This document shows positions 44,629-53,656 of a stretch of DNA of 64,000 bases, in pieces (the stretch's first letter is position 1; every line of letters starts with the position of its first letter). Under the pieces are notes generated by a model. The model was not told where the DNA came from, did not search any database, and saw nothing but the letters and a program-made list of their open reading frames with translations. A program made the translations under genes and the position numbers. This DNA comes from Acetatifactor muris (GTDB lineage Bacteria; Bacillota; Clostridia; Lachnospirales; Lachnospiraceae), in assembly GCA_023664365.1 (NCBI GenBank), contig JAMPFR010000001.1, positions 66,074 to 130,073 on the forward strand, in the 5' to 3' direction.

Positions 44629-47064
44629 ATGAAACAGAAGATTCGGATTCACAAAGCGGAAGCAAACAAGGGAATACTGGATTACTCGTGGCTTCTGGAC
44701 GCACCGGCAGGGAAACACGGGTTCGTGAGCGAGCGGGGCGGACATCTCTATTTTGCCGACGGCGCTAGGGCCAGATTCCTCGGCTTCAACATGGCCACAA
44801 GATCAGCTACGCCCACACATGAAGCTGCCGACAAGCTGGCGGAGCGGTTTGCAACCATGGGCGTCAATATCATCCGGCTTCATGCGGCGGATGCGCCAAT
44901 CGGGGAAGAACCCTGCAGCTGGTCTCAGACGAAGGAAGCGCCCCTGTTGGATTATGACAGCGGGTCTACCATAGAATTTAACAAGGAAGGCCTGGATCGC
45001 TTTGACTACTTTGCGGCGAAGCTGAAGGAAAAGGGGATTTATCTTCATATTGATCTTATGGTTGCCAGACGTATGCTTCCGGGGGATGGGCTGGATTATC
45101 CGGGATCTTTTCCGGAGTGCGTGAAGCTGTTTCCCATGATAAACGAGCGACTGATACAGCTGCAGATGGAGTATGCGCGGAAGCTCCTGACCCATGTCAA
45201 TCCATACACCGGCCTTGCATTGGTGGATGACCCGGCAGTGGTGGTGGTCCAGATGAACAATGAGGAATCGGCAATCAAGGGAACCGGGGAGGTGCAGGGC
45301 AATCCGGATCTTGTCCCCTATGAGGAAGAAGTAGTCCGTAAGTTCAATGCTTTTCTTCTCAATAAATATGACACCAGGGAAAAGCTGAAGGAGGCGTGGA
45401 CTTCAGACGGCGTATGCGCGCTGGGTGACGACGAAGACCCGGCGAAGAACACTGTGCGCAGGGTACAGGGAAATTTCGTCCAGCCGGTAAATGATCCCAA
45501 CGGCGACTGGAAGGGAAACGACTGGACGCCGTCGCCTGCAAGATATGCGGATTTCATGGAGTTCGGCATTGCGAACAACCGCAGGTTTTATCAAAGATTT
45601 AAGAATTTTCTGATCTCACTTGGCGTCAGGGTTCCGATTGCGGCCAGCAATCTGCTTGGGGGTGCGGCGGATGTATATGGGCATACGGACGGCGATATTA
45701 TGGAAAACAACTGTTATTTTAATCATCCCATTCTGCCGTTCCATGGCACTACATTTACGGTTGCGGGTCCCACGGAGTATGTCGGCGTCAATCCGTTGAC
45801 GCTTCAGACAGGGGCAGGCAGCATTGCGACAACGATTCTGTCTCTGGCCTCGGAAGCCGTTGTGGATAAGAAGCCGTTTATGATTACGGAGTGGAATGAA
45901 TACGGGCTGCATCCCTTCCATTCAACGGCGTTTGTACATACGATTGCTTACGCATGTCTGAATGATTGGGACGGTCTGATCCTGTATAATTACCAGACAT
46001 CGGAGAATTGGGATGATCAGCCTGCAGATGAAATCCTAAACGTGTTTGATTCCTATAACGATCCGGCTGTTGCCTGTCAGTGGGGATTTATGGCTGCCAT
46101 GTTCCTCAAAGGGATGGTGCAGACGGCAAAGAACAAGATTGATATTGTTTACACACAGGATGATCTGAAGACCCTTCCGAACTGGCAGGCTATGAACCAT
46201 ACGTTTGTGCCGTATATATCCGCTCTCAGAAACGTCTTTATCGACGGCGGATCCAAATACCGGGGAGACGGGGATGTGGCTGTCAATGCAGGATTTTTCA
46301 ACGGCGGGGATCTCAGCGAAGCGAAGCACGGTGTTTACTATGCCTGGTCAAAGTACCGGGATGCGTTCCGTAAATCGGAGGATAAGAAACGCCTTATGCT
46401 GGCAGCCGAGAATGCGAGAGAAATCGGCGGGGGTATTTATCAGGGGGCGCAGCAGCTTGTAATCAATGACATTAACAGCCTGGCAGGAACAGGCAATTAC
46501 ACGGAATATGCGAAGGTTCTGGATAAGGCGTTCAAGTCATGGGGGGTGTGGGACGAGGCCGCAGGCTATGTGGACGGCAGGCTGGTATCGGATACGGGGG
46601 AAATCTGCTTTGATCCGGATCGGAAGCGCTTTGCGGTAAGCACCCCCTACTGCGGATATTTTTCCGGCGCTCCGGCAGAGGAGACAAAGCTTACGGACAA
46701 AATCCGTCTTCAGATTCAAAATGAGAGAATGTCTGTCTCCGTCATGGCGAAAAATGCGGAAACCCTTGATTCTGCGTCTGAGTTTATTCTGACGGCTATG
46801 GGCGAGACCGGGTGTGACGAAACCACCTGTGAAGCCGGGCAGCAGATGATGGGCATCACGTTCACTAATGTGACATTGAAAGGAAAACTCTTTGCGGAGA
46901 CGATAGAGGGTGTGCTGAGAGTGAAGGCCGAGAAAGCCAGGCTGGAGACACTGAATCCGATCGGCGAGGTGATTGACGCTATGGACGGCACGGTTGACGG
47001 CGAAGAAGTTTTCTTTGAATTGAAAGAGACGAAAGGCATTATGTTCCATCTTATTATCGAATGA
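44629..47064 (+). CDS. Large glycoside hydrolase-like protein, probable clan GH-A
   Basis: 811 residues, RBS AAAGGAGG. The start of the domain reads FLGFNMATRSATPTHEAADK and FATMGVNIIRLHAADAP, as in (beta/alpha)8 clan-A enzymes. Candidate acid/base E212 in VVVQMNNEES and nucleophile E421 in FMITEWNEYG sit at the ends of strands 4 and 7 as required. The C-terminal 250 residues look like beta-domains. No signal peptide. I cannot assign a CAZy family. It has its own promoter with the shared operator, and a sugar transporter follows. Confidence 0.7.
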   Translation: MKQKIRIHKAEANKGILDYSWLLDAPAGKHGFVSERGGHLYFADGARARFLGFNMATRSATPTHEAADKLAERFATMGVNIIRLHAADAPIGEEPCSWSQTKEAPLLDYDSGSTIEFNKEGLDRFDYFAAKLKEKGIYLHIDLMVARRMLPGDGLDYPGSFPECVKLFPMINERLIQLQMEYARKLLTHVNPYTGLALVDDPAVVVVQMNNEESAIKGTGEVQGNPDLVPYEEEVVRKFNAFLLNKYDTREKLKEAWTSDGVCALGDDEDPAKNTVRRVQGNFVQPVNDPNGDWKGNDWTPSPARYADFMEFGIANNRRFYQRFKNFLISLGVRVPIAASNLLGGAADVYGHTDGDIMENNCYFNHPILPFHGTTFTVAGPTEYVGVNPLTLQTGAGSIATTILSLASEAVVDKKPFMITEWNEYGLHPFHSTAFVHTIAYACLNDWDGLILYNYQTSENWDDQPADEILNVFDSYNDPAVACQWGFMAAMFLKGMVQTAKNKIDIVYTQDDLKTLPNWQAMNHTFVPYISALRNVFIDGGSKYRGDGDVAVNAGFFNGGDLSEAKHGVYYAWSKYRDAFRKSEDKKRLMLAAENAREIGGGIYQGAQQLVINDINSLAGTGNYTEYAKVLDKAFKSWGVWDEAAGYVDGRLVSDTGEICFDPDRKRFAVSTPYCGYFSGAPAEETKLTDKIRLQIQNERMSVSVMAKNAETLDSASEFILTAMGETGCDETTCEAGQQMMGITFTNVTLKGKLFAETIEGVLRVKAEKARLETLNPIGEVIDAMDGTVDGEEVFFELKETKGIMFHLIIE

Positions 47065-47204
47065 GGAGGCGGTTATCAAACTGATTTACGGGCGACAAGT
47101 CCGGGAATAGAAGGTGGATATGCCGGTTGCCTCATCATTATAACAGCTTGAGCAAAGAGGTATTAACATTAAATATATTGTAGTAGGAATGGAGGAAATG
47201 AAGT

Positions 47205-48923
47205 ATGGCGGATAACCATAAACCGATTACGCTGTTAAGCGGCGGATTATTTGACAAGCCCTTTATGGATTCTAAAGTAAAAACCCGTTCTGTTTCAAGG
47301 AAAGAGTTGATATTAGGGCATCTTGTGGGGCCGTTGGGGCTTATCTTTGTGGTCAACACCATTGCGGCTCTGGTGGAGAAGTTTTTTACCCAGCAGACGG
47401 GAGCCATGTACGGGACGGAAAATGTAGCGATGATACAGAAAATGGGCGGCTACTATGAAGTGATTATGACGGTGGCAAAGCTTTTAGCCATTGCTACCGG
47501 TCTGCTCAACGGCTGGCTGATGCAGCATACAAGATCACGCCAGGGCAGAATGCGTCCGTGGCATTTGATATTTGGTTTTGTCTCAATTATCGTAGGCGGA
47601 CTGATCTTTCTGTTCCCGGGCACAACGCTGGGTGAGACTTATTGGTATTATTTCTTTATCCTGTTGGTCTGCTACCATACGGTAGGATCCTCGTACTTTT
47701 ATCTGTTCAGAGATACGGTTTGCTCGCTGATTACCCGGGATCCTGTGGAAAAGACCCGTGTGAAATTTATCCGCCAGATGTCCTGGACGCTGATTTCCGG
47801 TATGATCATCGGAATGTTGATCAATATGGTGGTGCTTCCTATGTGGTTGGAGCATGATATTACCGGATATGCGAAGCTGTTGGTGACGCTTTCCGTTATA
47901 GCGATTCCGCTGTTATTGCTTGAGTATTTCTACACCAAGGAGCGTGTCATTGAGGATGTGGCCCAGGAAGTCGGTTTGGAGCATGAAAACAGTATTCCTC
48001 TGCGGGATCAGATCAAGGCGCTGCTGACGAATAAGTATTATGTGATTTTTATGATTCTTATGACTGTGGGCGGTATTGTGGATAATTTTAAAGGCGGCAA
48101 TGTCCAGTATTTTTATGTCAAGTTCCTGTTGGGCGGCGACCAGAGTCCCATAATGTTCACGCTTTATCAGGTCATCACGGGAATACCGTTGGGATTGGGA
48201 GCTATTGCGATTTACCCGCTGGCAAAGAAATTTGGCATCAAAAATATTTCCATAGCAGGTTTTTCGCTGGTGCTGGTGGGAAGCGTCGTCGGATGGCTGT
48301 TCCCAAGCAATGTGGCAATCGCCATGATCGCTGGTTTCCTGCGGCAGATGGGAATGCTGCCCAATGCCTATGTCACCGCCACACTGTTGTGCTTTGCTTT
48401 TGACAGTGTGGAGTTCAAATCGGGATTAAGACTGGAAGGACTGCTGGGCGTTTCTATTATCACAGCCATTCAGGCCGGTATCTATGCCCCTTTTGCAGGC
48501 GGTTTTGAGGCGTCTATCTTAAAGCTGGGCTTTGTGGATGTGGTAGGGGTAACGCCGAGTGCGGATGTGCTCCGCTTTATGACCCTGGCATTCTATTTAT
48601 TTGATATCATTCTGGCGGTTGCCTTTTTGGTTCTTCTGCCCTTTATGGATGTGGAGAAGCATTTGCCGGAGATTAATACGGAGCTGGCAAAGCGGCGCAA
48701 GGAGGCTGTGCTCGCCCGGGGAGAAGAGTGGGTGGAGCCGGAGGAACTGGAGCGGCGTGAAAGGGAACAGGCGGCGAAGGAATATGAAGAAAACCGTATT
48801 GCCGACTTAAAAGAGCAGTGCCGCAAAAAGGGATTGGATTTTGATACGGAAAATGCAAAATATCTGGCGAAAGCCGCAGCGAAACAGGCGAAGCAGGAAG
48901 CGAAAGCTGCAAAGAGAAAGTGA
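47205..48923 (+). CDS. GPH/MelB-type sugar:cation symporter
   Basis: 572 residues, RBS GGAGG. Twelve or so membrane segments; LNGWLMQHTRSRQGRMRPW near 100 is the family motif between helices 2 and 3 (usually D-x-x-x-D-x-T-x-x-x-x-G-x-x-R-P-W), in which the usual acidic residues are replaced by NGWLMQHT. The last 80 residues form a highly charged, Ala/Lys-rich cytoplasmic tail. It probably imports the oligosaccharide used by the GH3, GH94 and clan-A enzymes. Cation coupling is doubtful given the missing acidic residues. Confidence 0.85.
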   Translation: MADNHKPITLLSGGLFDKPFMDSKVKTRSVSRKELILGHLVGPLGLIFVVNTIAALVEKFFTQQTGAMYGTENVAMIQKMGGYYEVIMTVAKLLAIATGLLNGWLMQHTRSRQGRMRPWHLIFGFVSIIVGGLIFLFPGTTLGETYWYYFFILLVCYHTVGSSYFYLFRDTVCSLITRDPVEKTRVKFIRQMSWTLISGMIIGMLINMVVLPMWLEHDITGYAKLLVTLSVIAIPLLLLEYFYTKERVIEDVAQEVGLEHENSIPLRDQIKALLTNKYYVIFMILMTVGGIVDNFKGGNVQYFYVKFLLGGDQSPIMFTLYQVITGIPLGLGAIAIYPLAKKFGIKNISIAGFSLVLVGSVVGWLFPSNVAIAMIAGFLRQMGMLPNAYVTATLLCFAFDSVEFKSGLRLEGLLGVSIITAIQAGIYAPFAGGFEASILKLGFVDVVGVTPSADVLRFMTLAFYLFDIILAVAFLVLLPFMDVEKHLPEINTELAKRRKEAVLARGEEWVEPEELERREREQAAKEYEENRIADLKEQCRKKGLDFDTENAKYLAKAAAKQAKQEAKAAKRK

Positions 48924-48941
48924 TTTTTAAAAGGAAATGGG

Positions 48942-48987
48942 TCATCCCTTGGAGTCCGGCGTATTTCACGGTATCTCCAAGGGATGA
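48942..48987. terminator. Hairpin between the convergent transporter and DegV genes
   Basis: TCATCCCTTGGAG (48942-48954) and CTCCAAGGGATGA (48975-48987) are a perfect 13-bp inverted repeat around a 20-nt loop. No clear T-run on either strand. Sits between two stop codons, so a shared terminator is the simplest reading. Confidence 0.55.
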
Positions 48988-48990
48988 TCG

Positions 48991-49863
48991 TCACAGAGAA
49001 CGGTTCCCGAAAAAGATGACGGCTGCCATGCCGGGGCCGGTATGGGCTCCGATAATGGGGCAGAGCAGCATTTTTGTAATATCGGCCCGGGGATTGACAG
49101 CCTTCACAAGCTGTTCCAGTTCATCCGCATGATCGGGGCAGTCCCCGTGGACGATATAGACACGGTTTCTGTTTTCGTCCCGGGCAGCGGCATATTTGCC
49201 TGCCAGCTCTTTTAAGGCAAGCTTGTAGCCCCGCCTTTTCTCAAGGGTAATCAGATGTCCTTCTTCGTCGATTTTCAGCAGGGGCTTGATATTCAGAGCC
49301 GTGCCCAGAACGGCGGTGGTGGCGGGAATCCGGCCGCCCCGTTTCAGGTACATCAAATCGTCCACCATAAACCAGTGAACCACTTCCTGCCTGTGTTCGT
49401 TCAGCCAGGCGGCATTCTCCTCAATGGAAAGTCCCGCTTCACGGTTCCGGGCCGCCGCTTCCAGAATAAGGCCCATGCCGCCGGTGGCGCAGAGAGTATC
49501 CACAGCTACGACCTTTGCGTCGGAATACTCTTCGGCAAGCTCCGCCGCAGCCAGGTTCACCGAGTCGAAGGTCTTTGTCAGGCCGCTGGAGAGGGACAGG
49601 TACAGAACGGATTTCCCCTCCGCCAGCAGCGGGGCGAAGGTCTCCATATAAGAATGAGGGGTTATCTGGCTGGTGTGGGTTTCTTTCCCTGCCCGCTGGG
49701 CGTCGTAGAATTTCTTTAAAAATTCAGGGCTTTCCAAATTGGCGCAAAGCCGCTCTTCCTCGCCCACGGTATAGTGCATGGCTACAAAGCGGATGTCGTA
49801 TTTTTCAATAACGGCAGGGTCAATATCTGCGGAAGCATCCGTATAAATCAGATAATCATTCAT
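48991..49863 (-). CDS. DegV family fatty acid-binding protein
   Basis: 290 residues. The pattern IYTDASADIDPAVIEKYDI at the start, SLSSGLTKTFDSVNLA in the middle (the Ser that touches the fatty acid head group) and LKRGGRIP are characteristic. DegV/FakB proteins present fatty acids to the FakA kinase for phospholipid synthesis; no fakA is in the window. Read alone on the minus strand; start preceded by AAGGAGAA. Confidence 0.92.
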   Translation of the reverse strand: MNDYLIYTDASADIDPAVIEKYDIRFVAMHYTVGEEERLCANLESPEFLKKFYDAQRAGKETHTSQITPHSYMETFAPLLAEGKSVLYLSLSSGLTKTFDSVNLAAAELAEEYSDAKVVAVDTLCATGGMGLILEAAARNREAGLSIEENAAWLNEHRQEVVHWFMVDDLMYLKRGGRIPATTAVLGTALNIKPLLKIDEEGHLITLEKRRGYKLALKELAGKYAAARDENRNRVYIVHGDCPDHADELEQLVKAVNPRADITKMLLCPIIGAHTGPGMAAVIFFGNRSL

Positions 49864-49949
49864 GGCATATTCTCCTTTTTCCGGGCTGTACCGGCGTGTT
49901 ATCGGTCTGGCTGCGTCCGGCGTCGGTGCGCTGCCCGTCCGTTCACGGT

Positions 49950-51257
49950 TTATTTTGTGTCTGTAGTATCTCCGGTTTCTTCATTGTCGGAGGCTTCCTG
50001 TTCCGCGGGCTCCTCCGGCAGTGTCATCAGTACCTTTTTAATGCGGTTCTGGTCGATACCCTGTACCTTCAAACGGACGCCGTTTTCCAGGAGTACCTCT
50101 TCCTCATCCTCAGGCAGCCGGTTCAGGCTTTCGATAATGAGGCCGCTGATGGAATCATAGTCTTCGCTGTCCAGATCGGTGCCAAGCTCGTCGTTGATGT
50201 CGTCCAGCTTCATGCTGCCTTCTACCAGCCAGGTGCGTTCGCCTTTTTCCTGAATCAGCTCCTCCTCGTCGGCGTCGTACTCGTCACGGATTTCTCCCAC
50301 GATTTCCTCCAGCAGATCCTCCAGAGTAATCATTCCCACAGCAGCGCCGTATTCATTCAGCACAAAGGTGACGCTGGTGGTTTTTTCCCGCACTTCGATG
50401 AGCAGATCCGACACCTTTTTAAATTCATATGTATAGTGGGCGTCCCGCAGAATATCCCTGACCTGAAAATGATCCTGATCCTCGGTGAGAATGAAATCCT
50501 TGATATTGATGATGCCGATAATATTGTCCTGATCGTCCTGGTATACGGGAAGACGGGTGTACATGGACTCACGGAAGACCTGAAGAACCTGCGCATAGGA
50601 ATCGGTTACGCTGACAGTTACCATATTGATCCTGGGAACCATAATGTCCTTTGCAAGAGCATCGGAAAAATCAAACACATTGTAAATCATTTCCCGTTCC
50701 TCTGATTCGATGACGCCGTCCTCGTGGCTGACCTCCACATAGGTGCGCAGCTCCGCTTCAGTCATGGTGGAGGTTTTCTTATTGGGATCAATGCCTAATA
50801 CCCGCAGGAAGATACCGGACAGCTTGTCCAGCAGGAAAATCACAGGGGTCATAAGCTGCATAAGTCCGTAAATGACGCCGCTGTAAATAAGAGAGAGCTT
50901 TTCCGAGGTAAACATGGCCCAGGTCTTGGGAACGATTTCTCCGAAAACCAGAATCACAAGGGTCAAAATACCGGTGGCAATTCCCACGGCCAGATTCACA
51001 CGGGCCGCCAGGGTGGTTGCCAGCGAAGAAGCAGACAGATTTACAATGTTGTTGCCAATCAGGATGGCGCTGAGCATTTTGCTGTAATTATCCAGTATTT
51101 TGTTGACTCTGGCCGCCCGCCTGTTTCCTTCCTCTTCAAGGCTGCGCATCCGCACACGGTTCACCGTGGTCAGGGCAGTCTCGGCAGAAGAGAAAAAACC
51201 TGACAGAATCACAAGGACAAACAGTATCACAAGTTGTATGGCACCCGGGGTATCCAA
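49950..51257 (-). CDS. CNNM/CorC-type membrane protein (hemolysin C family), CBS domains
   Basis: 435 residues. TTG at 51257 is chosen because AAAAGGAG lies nine bases before it; the frame extends to a TTG at 51278, which falls upstream of that ribosome site. Order: DUF21/CNNM transmembrane domain (about 1-180, with SGFFSSAETALTTVNR), a pair of CBS domains (IMVPRINMVTVSV, RLPVYQDDQDNIIGIINIKD), and the CorC_HlyC end domain (DEYDADEEE, SGLIIESLNRLPEDEEE). Family members are divalent-cation, chiefly Mg2+, transporters or regulators, not haemolysins. Tail of about 20 residues is acidic and Thr-rich. Confidence 0.92.
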   Translation of the reverse strand: MDTPGAIQLVILFVLVILSGFFSSAETALTTVNRVRMRSLEEEGNRRAARVNKILDNYSKMLSAILIGNNIVNLSASSLATTLAARVNLAVGIATGILTLVILVFGEIVPKTWAMFTSEKLSLIYSGVIYGLMQLMTPVIFLLDKLSGIFLRVLGIDPNKKTSTMTEAELRTYVEVSHEDGVIESEEREMIYNVFDFSDALAKDIMVPRINMVTVSVTDSYAQVLQVFRESMYTRLPVYQDDQDNIIGIINIKDFILTEDQDHFQVRDILRDAHYTYEFKKVSDLLIEVREKTTSVTFVLNEYGAAVGMITLEDLLEEIVGEIRDEYDADEEELIQEKGERTWLVEGSMKLDDINDELGTDLDSEDYDSISGLIIESLNRLPEDEEEVLLENGVRLKVQGIDQNRIKKVLMTLPEEPAEQEASDNEETGDTTDTK

Positions 51258-51394
51258 AAAAATCACTCCTTTTTGCAATAGAATTTTGTATAGTTTATTA
51301 TTTAATATACATGATAGGAAAAGCTGTTGTCAAGTTTACCGTAAATGCCGCATATTCATTAATAGAAAATCAGTGTATGGATAGGGAGAAAATC

Positions 51395-51772
51395 ATGGAA
51401 CAATCGCATAAGGCCGGTGGAATACCGGTGGCTTTTCTGTTGAAAAGTCTTTTATTTTCCTACATACTGACCGGAGTTTTTCTGGCGCTTTTGTCTTTCC
51501 TGCTGTATAAGCTGGGGCTGGGAGAGAAGGTGGTAGCGATTGCAATCATCGGCATTTATGTGGCGGCTACCTTTCTGGCAGGCTTCCTGGCAGGGAAAAA
51601 GGTACAGAACCGGAAATTTATGTGGGGGCTGCTGGAGGGAGCCGCGTATTTTCTGATTCTGGCAGTGATTTCCGCCATTGCGGGAAAGGAGGGTATCACC
51701 TTCGGAAAATCTTTTTTCACCACTCTGGCTCTCTGCATCGGCGGGGGAATGCTGGGAGGTATGCTGAGCTGA
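51395..51772 (+). CDS. TIGR04086-like small membrane protein
   Basis: 125 residues from ATG 51395, seven bases after GGGAG; ATG 51377 is an alternative and the frame is open to 51311. Four membrane segments with glycine-rich turns (FLAGFLAGKKV, CIGGGMLGGML). Families of this type sit before the SCIFF gene in many clostridia, which is the main reason for the name. Function unknown. Confidence 0.75.
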   Translation: MEQSHKAGGIPVAFLLKSLLFSYILTGVFLALLSFLLYKLGLGEKVVAIAIIGIYVAATFLAGFLAGKKVQNRKFMWGLLEGAAYFLILAVISAIAGKEGITFGKSFFTTLALCIGGGMLGGMLS

Positions 51773-51789
51773 ACTTTTCCAAAAAGTAT

Positions 51790-51818
51790 TTTACAGAAAC
51801 AGAATTATGTGATATACT
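51790..51818 (+). promoter_or_regulatory. Promoter of the SCIFF gene
   Basis: TTTACA at 51790-51795, 17-bp spacer, TATACT at 51813-51818 with TG two bases before it. Transcription should begin near 51825, about 43 nt before the SCIFF start. Confidence 0.7.
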
Positions 51819-51867
51819 AGGTTTGCTTGTGAGTTCGTAAGGAATGAAGGATAAGGAGGCAAGTACT

Positions 51868-52011
51868 ATGAAGCACATTAAGACTTTGACAACGAGAAAT
51901 CTGAAGGAGTCCATGAAGAAGGGCGGCTGCGGCGAATGCCAGACTTCCTGCCAGTCTGCATGCAAGACGTCCTGTACAGTAGGAAATCAGAGCTGTGAGA
52001 AGATTAAATAA
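51868..52011 (+). CDS. scfA: SCIFF ribosomal peptide precursor (six cysteines in forty-five)
   Basis: 47 residues, ATG behind AAGGAGG. Starts MKHIKTLTTRNLKESMKKGG, the near-invariant leader of the family, then six cysteines at 21, 24, 28, 32, 36 and 43 with threonines or serines between (CQTSCQSACKTSC). The adjacent radical SAM maturase joins a Cys sulphur to a Thr alpha-carbon to make a thioether-bridged peptide (ranthipeptide). The family is nearly universal in Clostridia; its role is still unclear, with quorum-type signalling suggested. Confidence 0.95.
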   Translation: MKHIKTLTTRNLKESMKKGGCGECQTSCQSACKTSCTVGNQSCEKIK

Positions 52012-52034
52012 TTGGCAGTGAGATTAATTGACCG

Positions 52035-52066
52035 GAGCAAGCAGCGATTCATGTCGCTGCTTGCTC
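52035..52066 (+). terminator. Hairpin between SCIFF and its maturase, possible attenuator
   Basis: GAGCAAGCAGCGA (52035-52047), loop TTCATG, TCGCTGCTTGCTC (52054-52066): a perfect 13-bp stem, followed by only TTTG. It should cause partial termination, letting the peptide be made in excess over the enzyme. Confidence 0.65.
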
Positions 52067-52088
52067 TTTGTGGAAAGGAAATACATCT

Positions 52089-53570
52089 GTGATACATCAG
52101 TATAAGAGTAACGGGTACAATATTATAATGGATGTGAACAGCGGTTCCGTTCATGTGGTGGACGATATTGTCTATGACATGATCCCGCTGGTGGAGCCTC
52201 TGGTAAACGAAGGAATCAAGGACGGGGACACGATTAAGGCAGCCGTTTTAAATCTTGCCAATCTTCCGTATCCCCGGGAGGAAATTACCGAGGCAGTGGA
52301 CGAGGTGCTGGAGCTGGAGGCGGCAGGCCGGTTGTTCGCCCCCGATATTTACGAAAATTATGTGTTTGACTTTAAAAACAGGCAGACGGTGGTAAAGGCC
52401 CTGTGCCTGCACATTGCCCATGACTGTAATCTGGCCTGTAAATACTGCTTCGCGGAAGAGGGAGAATACCACGGCAGAAGAGCGCTGATGAGCCCGGAGG
52501 TGGGGAAAAAGGCTCTGGATTTCCTGGTGGCAAATTCGGGGAACCGGGTGAACCTGGAGGTGGACTTTTTCGGCGGCGAGCCGCTGATGAACTGGCAGGT
52601 AGTAAAGGAACTGGTGGAGTACGGCAGGAGCCTGGAGGAACCTTTTCATAAAAAATTTCGTTTTACCCTCACCACCAACGGTGTGCTGCTGAATGATGAA
52701 ATCATGGAGTTTGCAAACCGGGAGATGGCAAATATCGTCCTCAGTATCGACGGACGAAAGGCCGTCAATGACGAAATGCGTCCCTTCAGGGGCGGACAGG
52801 GCAGTTACGACCTGATAGTGCCGAAATTTCAGAAGGTTGCCGAGAGCCGGGGGCAGACTGCCTACTATGTGCGGGGTACCTATACGCACAATAACCCGGA
52901 TTTTGCAGAGGACGTCCTTCATCTGGCGGATTTGGGCTTTAAGCAGATTTCCGTGGAACCGGTGGTGGCGAAGCCGGAGGATTCCTATGCCATTCAGGAT
53001 GCAGACGTGCCCGGACTTAAGGCTGAGTATGATCGGCTTGCGGCGGAAATGATAAAGAGAAAAAAAGAAGGAAGGGGTTTCAATTTCTTCCACTTTATGA
53101 TAGATTTGGAGGGTGGACCCTGCGTGGCAAAGCGTCTGTCCGGCTGCGGATCGGGCACGGAGTATCTGGCGGTGACTCCCTGGGGAGACCTTTATCCCTG
53201 TCATCAGTTTGTGGGCAACGAGGATTTTCTTATGGGAAACGTCTATGACGGTATTACCAGAGAGGACATCAGAGATCAGTTCAAATGCTGCAATGTGTAT
53301 GCAAAAGAGAAATGCAGGAAATGCTTTGCAAAGGTTTACTGCAGCGGCGGCTGTGCGGCCAATTCCTATAATTTTCACGGGAATATCAACGACGCCTATG
53401 ATATAGGCTGTGAACTCCAGCGGAAAAGGATAGAATGCGCCATCATGCTGAAGGCGGCAGAGATGGAGGAGCAGGAGGACACGCTTGAGGAGAGCGGAAG
53501 CCGGAACGAGGCAGGGGCCGGGAAGCAGGTGCAGGAAGCTGACAGCCGGGAAGCAAAAGCCGAAAGCTGA
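52089..53570 (+). CDS. scfB: SCIFF peptide maturase, radical SAM/SPASM enzyme
   Basis: 493 residues from GTG 52089 (AAAGGAAA upstream), giving the usual start VIHQYKSNGYNIIMDVNSG; the TTG frame to 52068 is less likely. N-terminal peptide-recognition-like domain, then the radical SAM motif C113-x3-C117-x2-C120 in HDCNLACKYC, and a C-terminal SPASM region rich in Cys (CGSGTEYLAVTPWGDLYPC, CRKCFAKVYCSGGC) for two further 4Fe-4S clusters. Installs thioether bridges in SCIFF. The last 40 residues are a Glu-rich, repetitive tail that looks dispensable. Confidence 0.95.
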   Translation: MIHQYKSNGYNIIMDVNSGSVHVVDDIVYDMIPLVEPLVNEGIKDGDTIKAAVLNLANLPYPREEITEAVDEVLELEAAGRLFAPDIYENYVFDFKNRQTVVKALCLHIAHDCNLACKYCFAEEGEYHGRRALMSPEVGKKALDFLVANSGNRVNLEVDFFGGEPLMNWQVVKELVEYGRSLEEPFHKKFRFTLTTNGVLLNDEIMEFANREMANIVLSIDGRKAVNDEMRPFRGGQGSYDLIVPKFQKVAESRGQTAYYVRGTYTHNNPDFAEDVLHLADLGFKQISVEPVVAKPEDSYAIQDADVPGLKAEYDRLAAEMIKRKKEGRGFNFFHFMIDLEGGPCVAKRLSGCGSGTEYLAVTPWGDLYPCHQFVGNEDFLMGNVYDGITREDIRDQFKCCNVYAKEKCRKCFAKVYCSGGCAANSYNFHGNINDAYDIGCELQRKRIECAIMLKAAEMEEQEDTLEESGSRNEAGAGKQVQEADSREAKAES

Positions 53571-53574
53571 CAAA

Positions 53575-53616
53575 CAGGAAGTAAAAGACAGGAAGTAAAA
53601 GACAGAAAGTAAAAAC
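53575..53616 (+). repeat. Short tandem repeat before secDF
   Basis: Three 14-bp units CAGGAAGTAAAAGA at 53575-53588 and 53589-53602 and a variant at 53603-53616, then a partial fourth. Noncoding; purine-rich. Confidence 0.8.
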
Positions 53617-53656
53617 AGGAAATATAGAATGATAGAAAGCGAAAGGACGAAAGAAC

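Noticed and set aside
52248..53573. 441-residue minus-strand frame
   Set aside because: Antisense to the SCIFF maturase, whose motifs are unmistakable.
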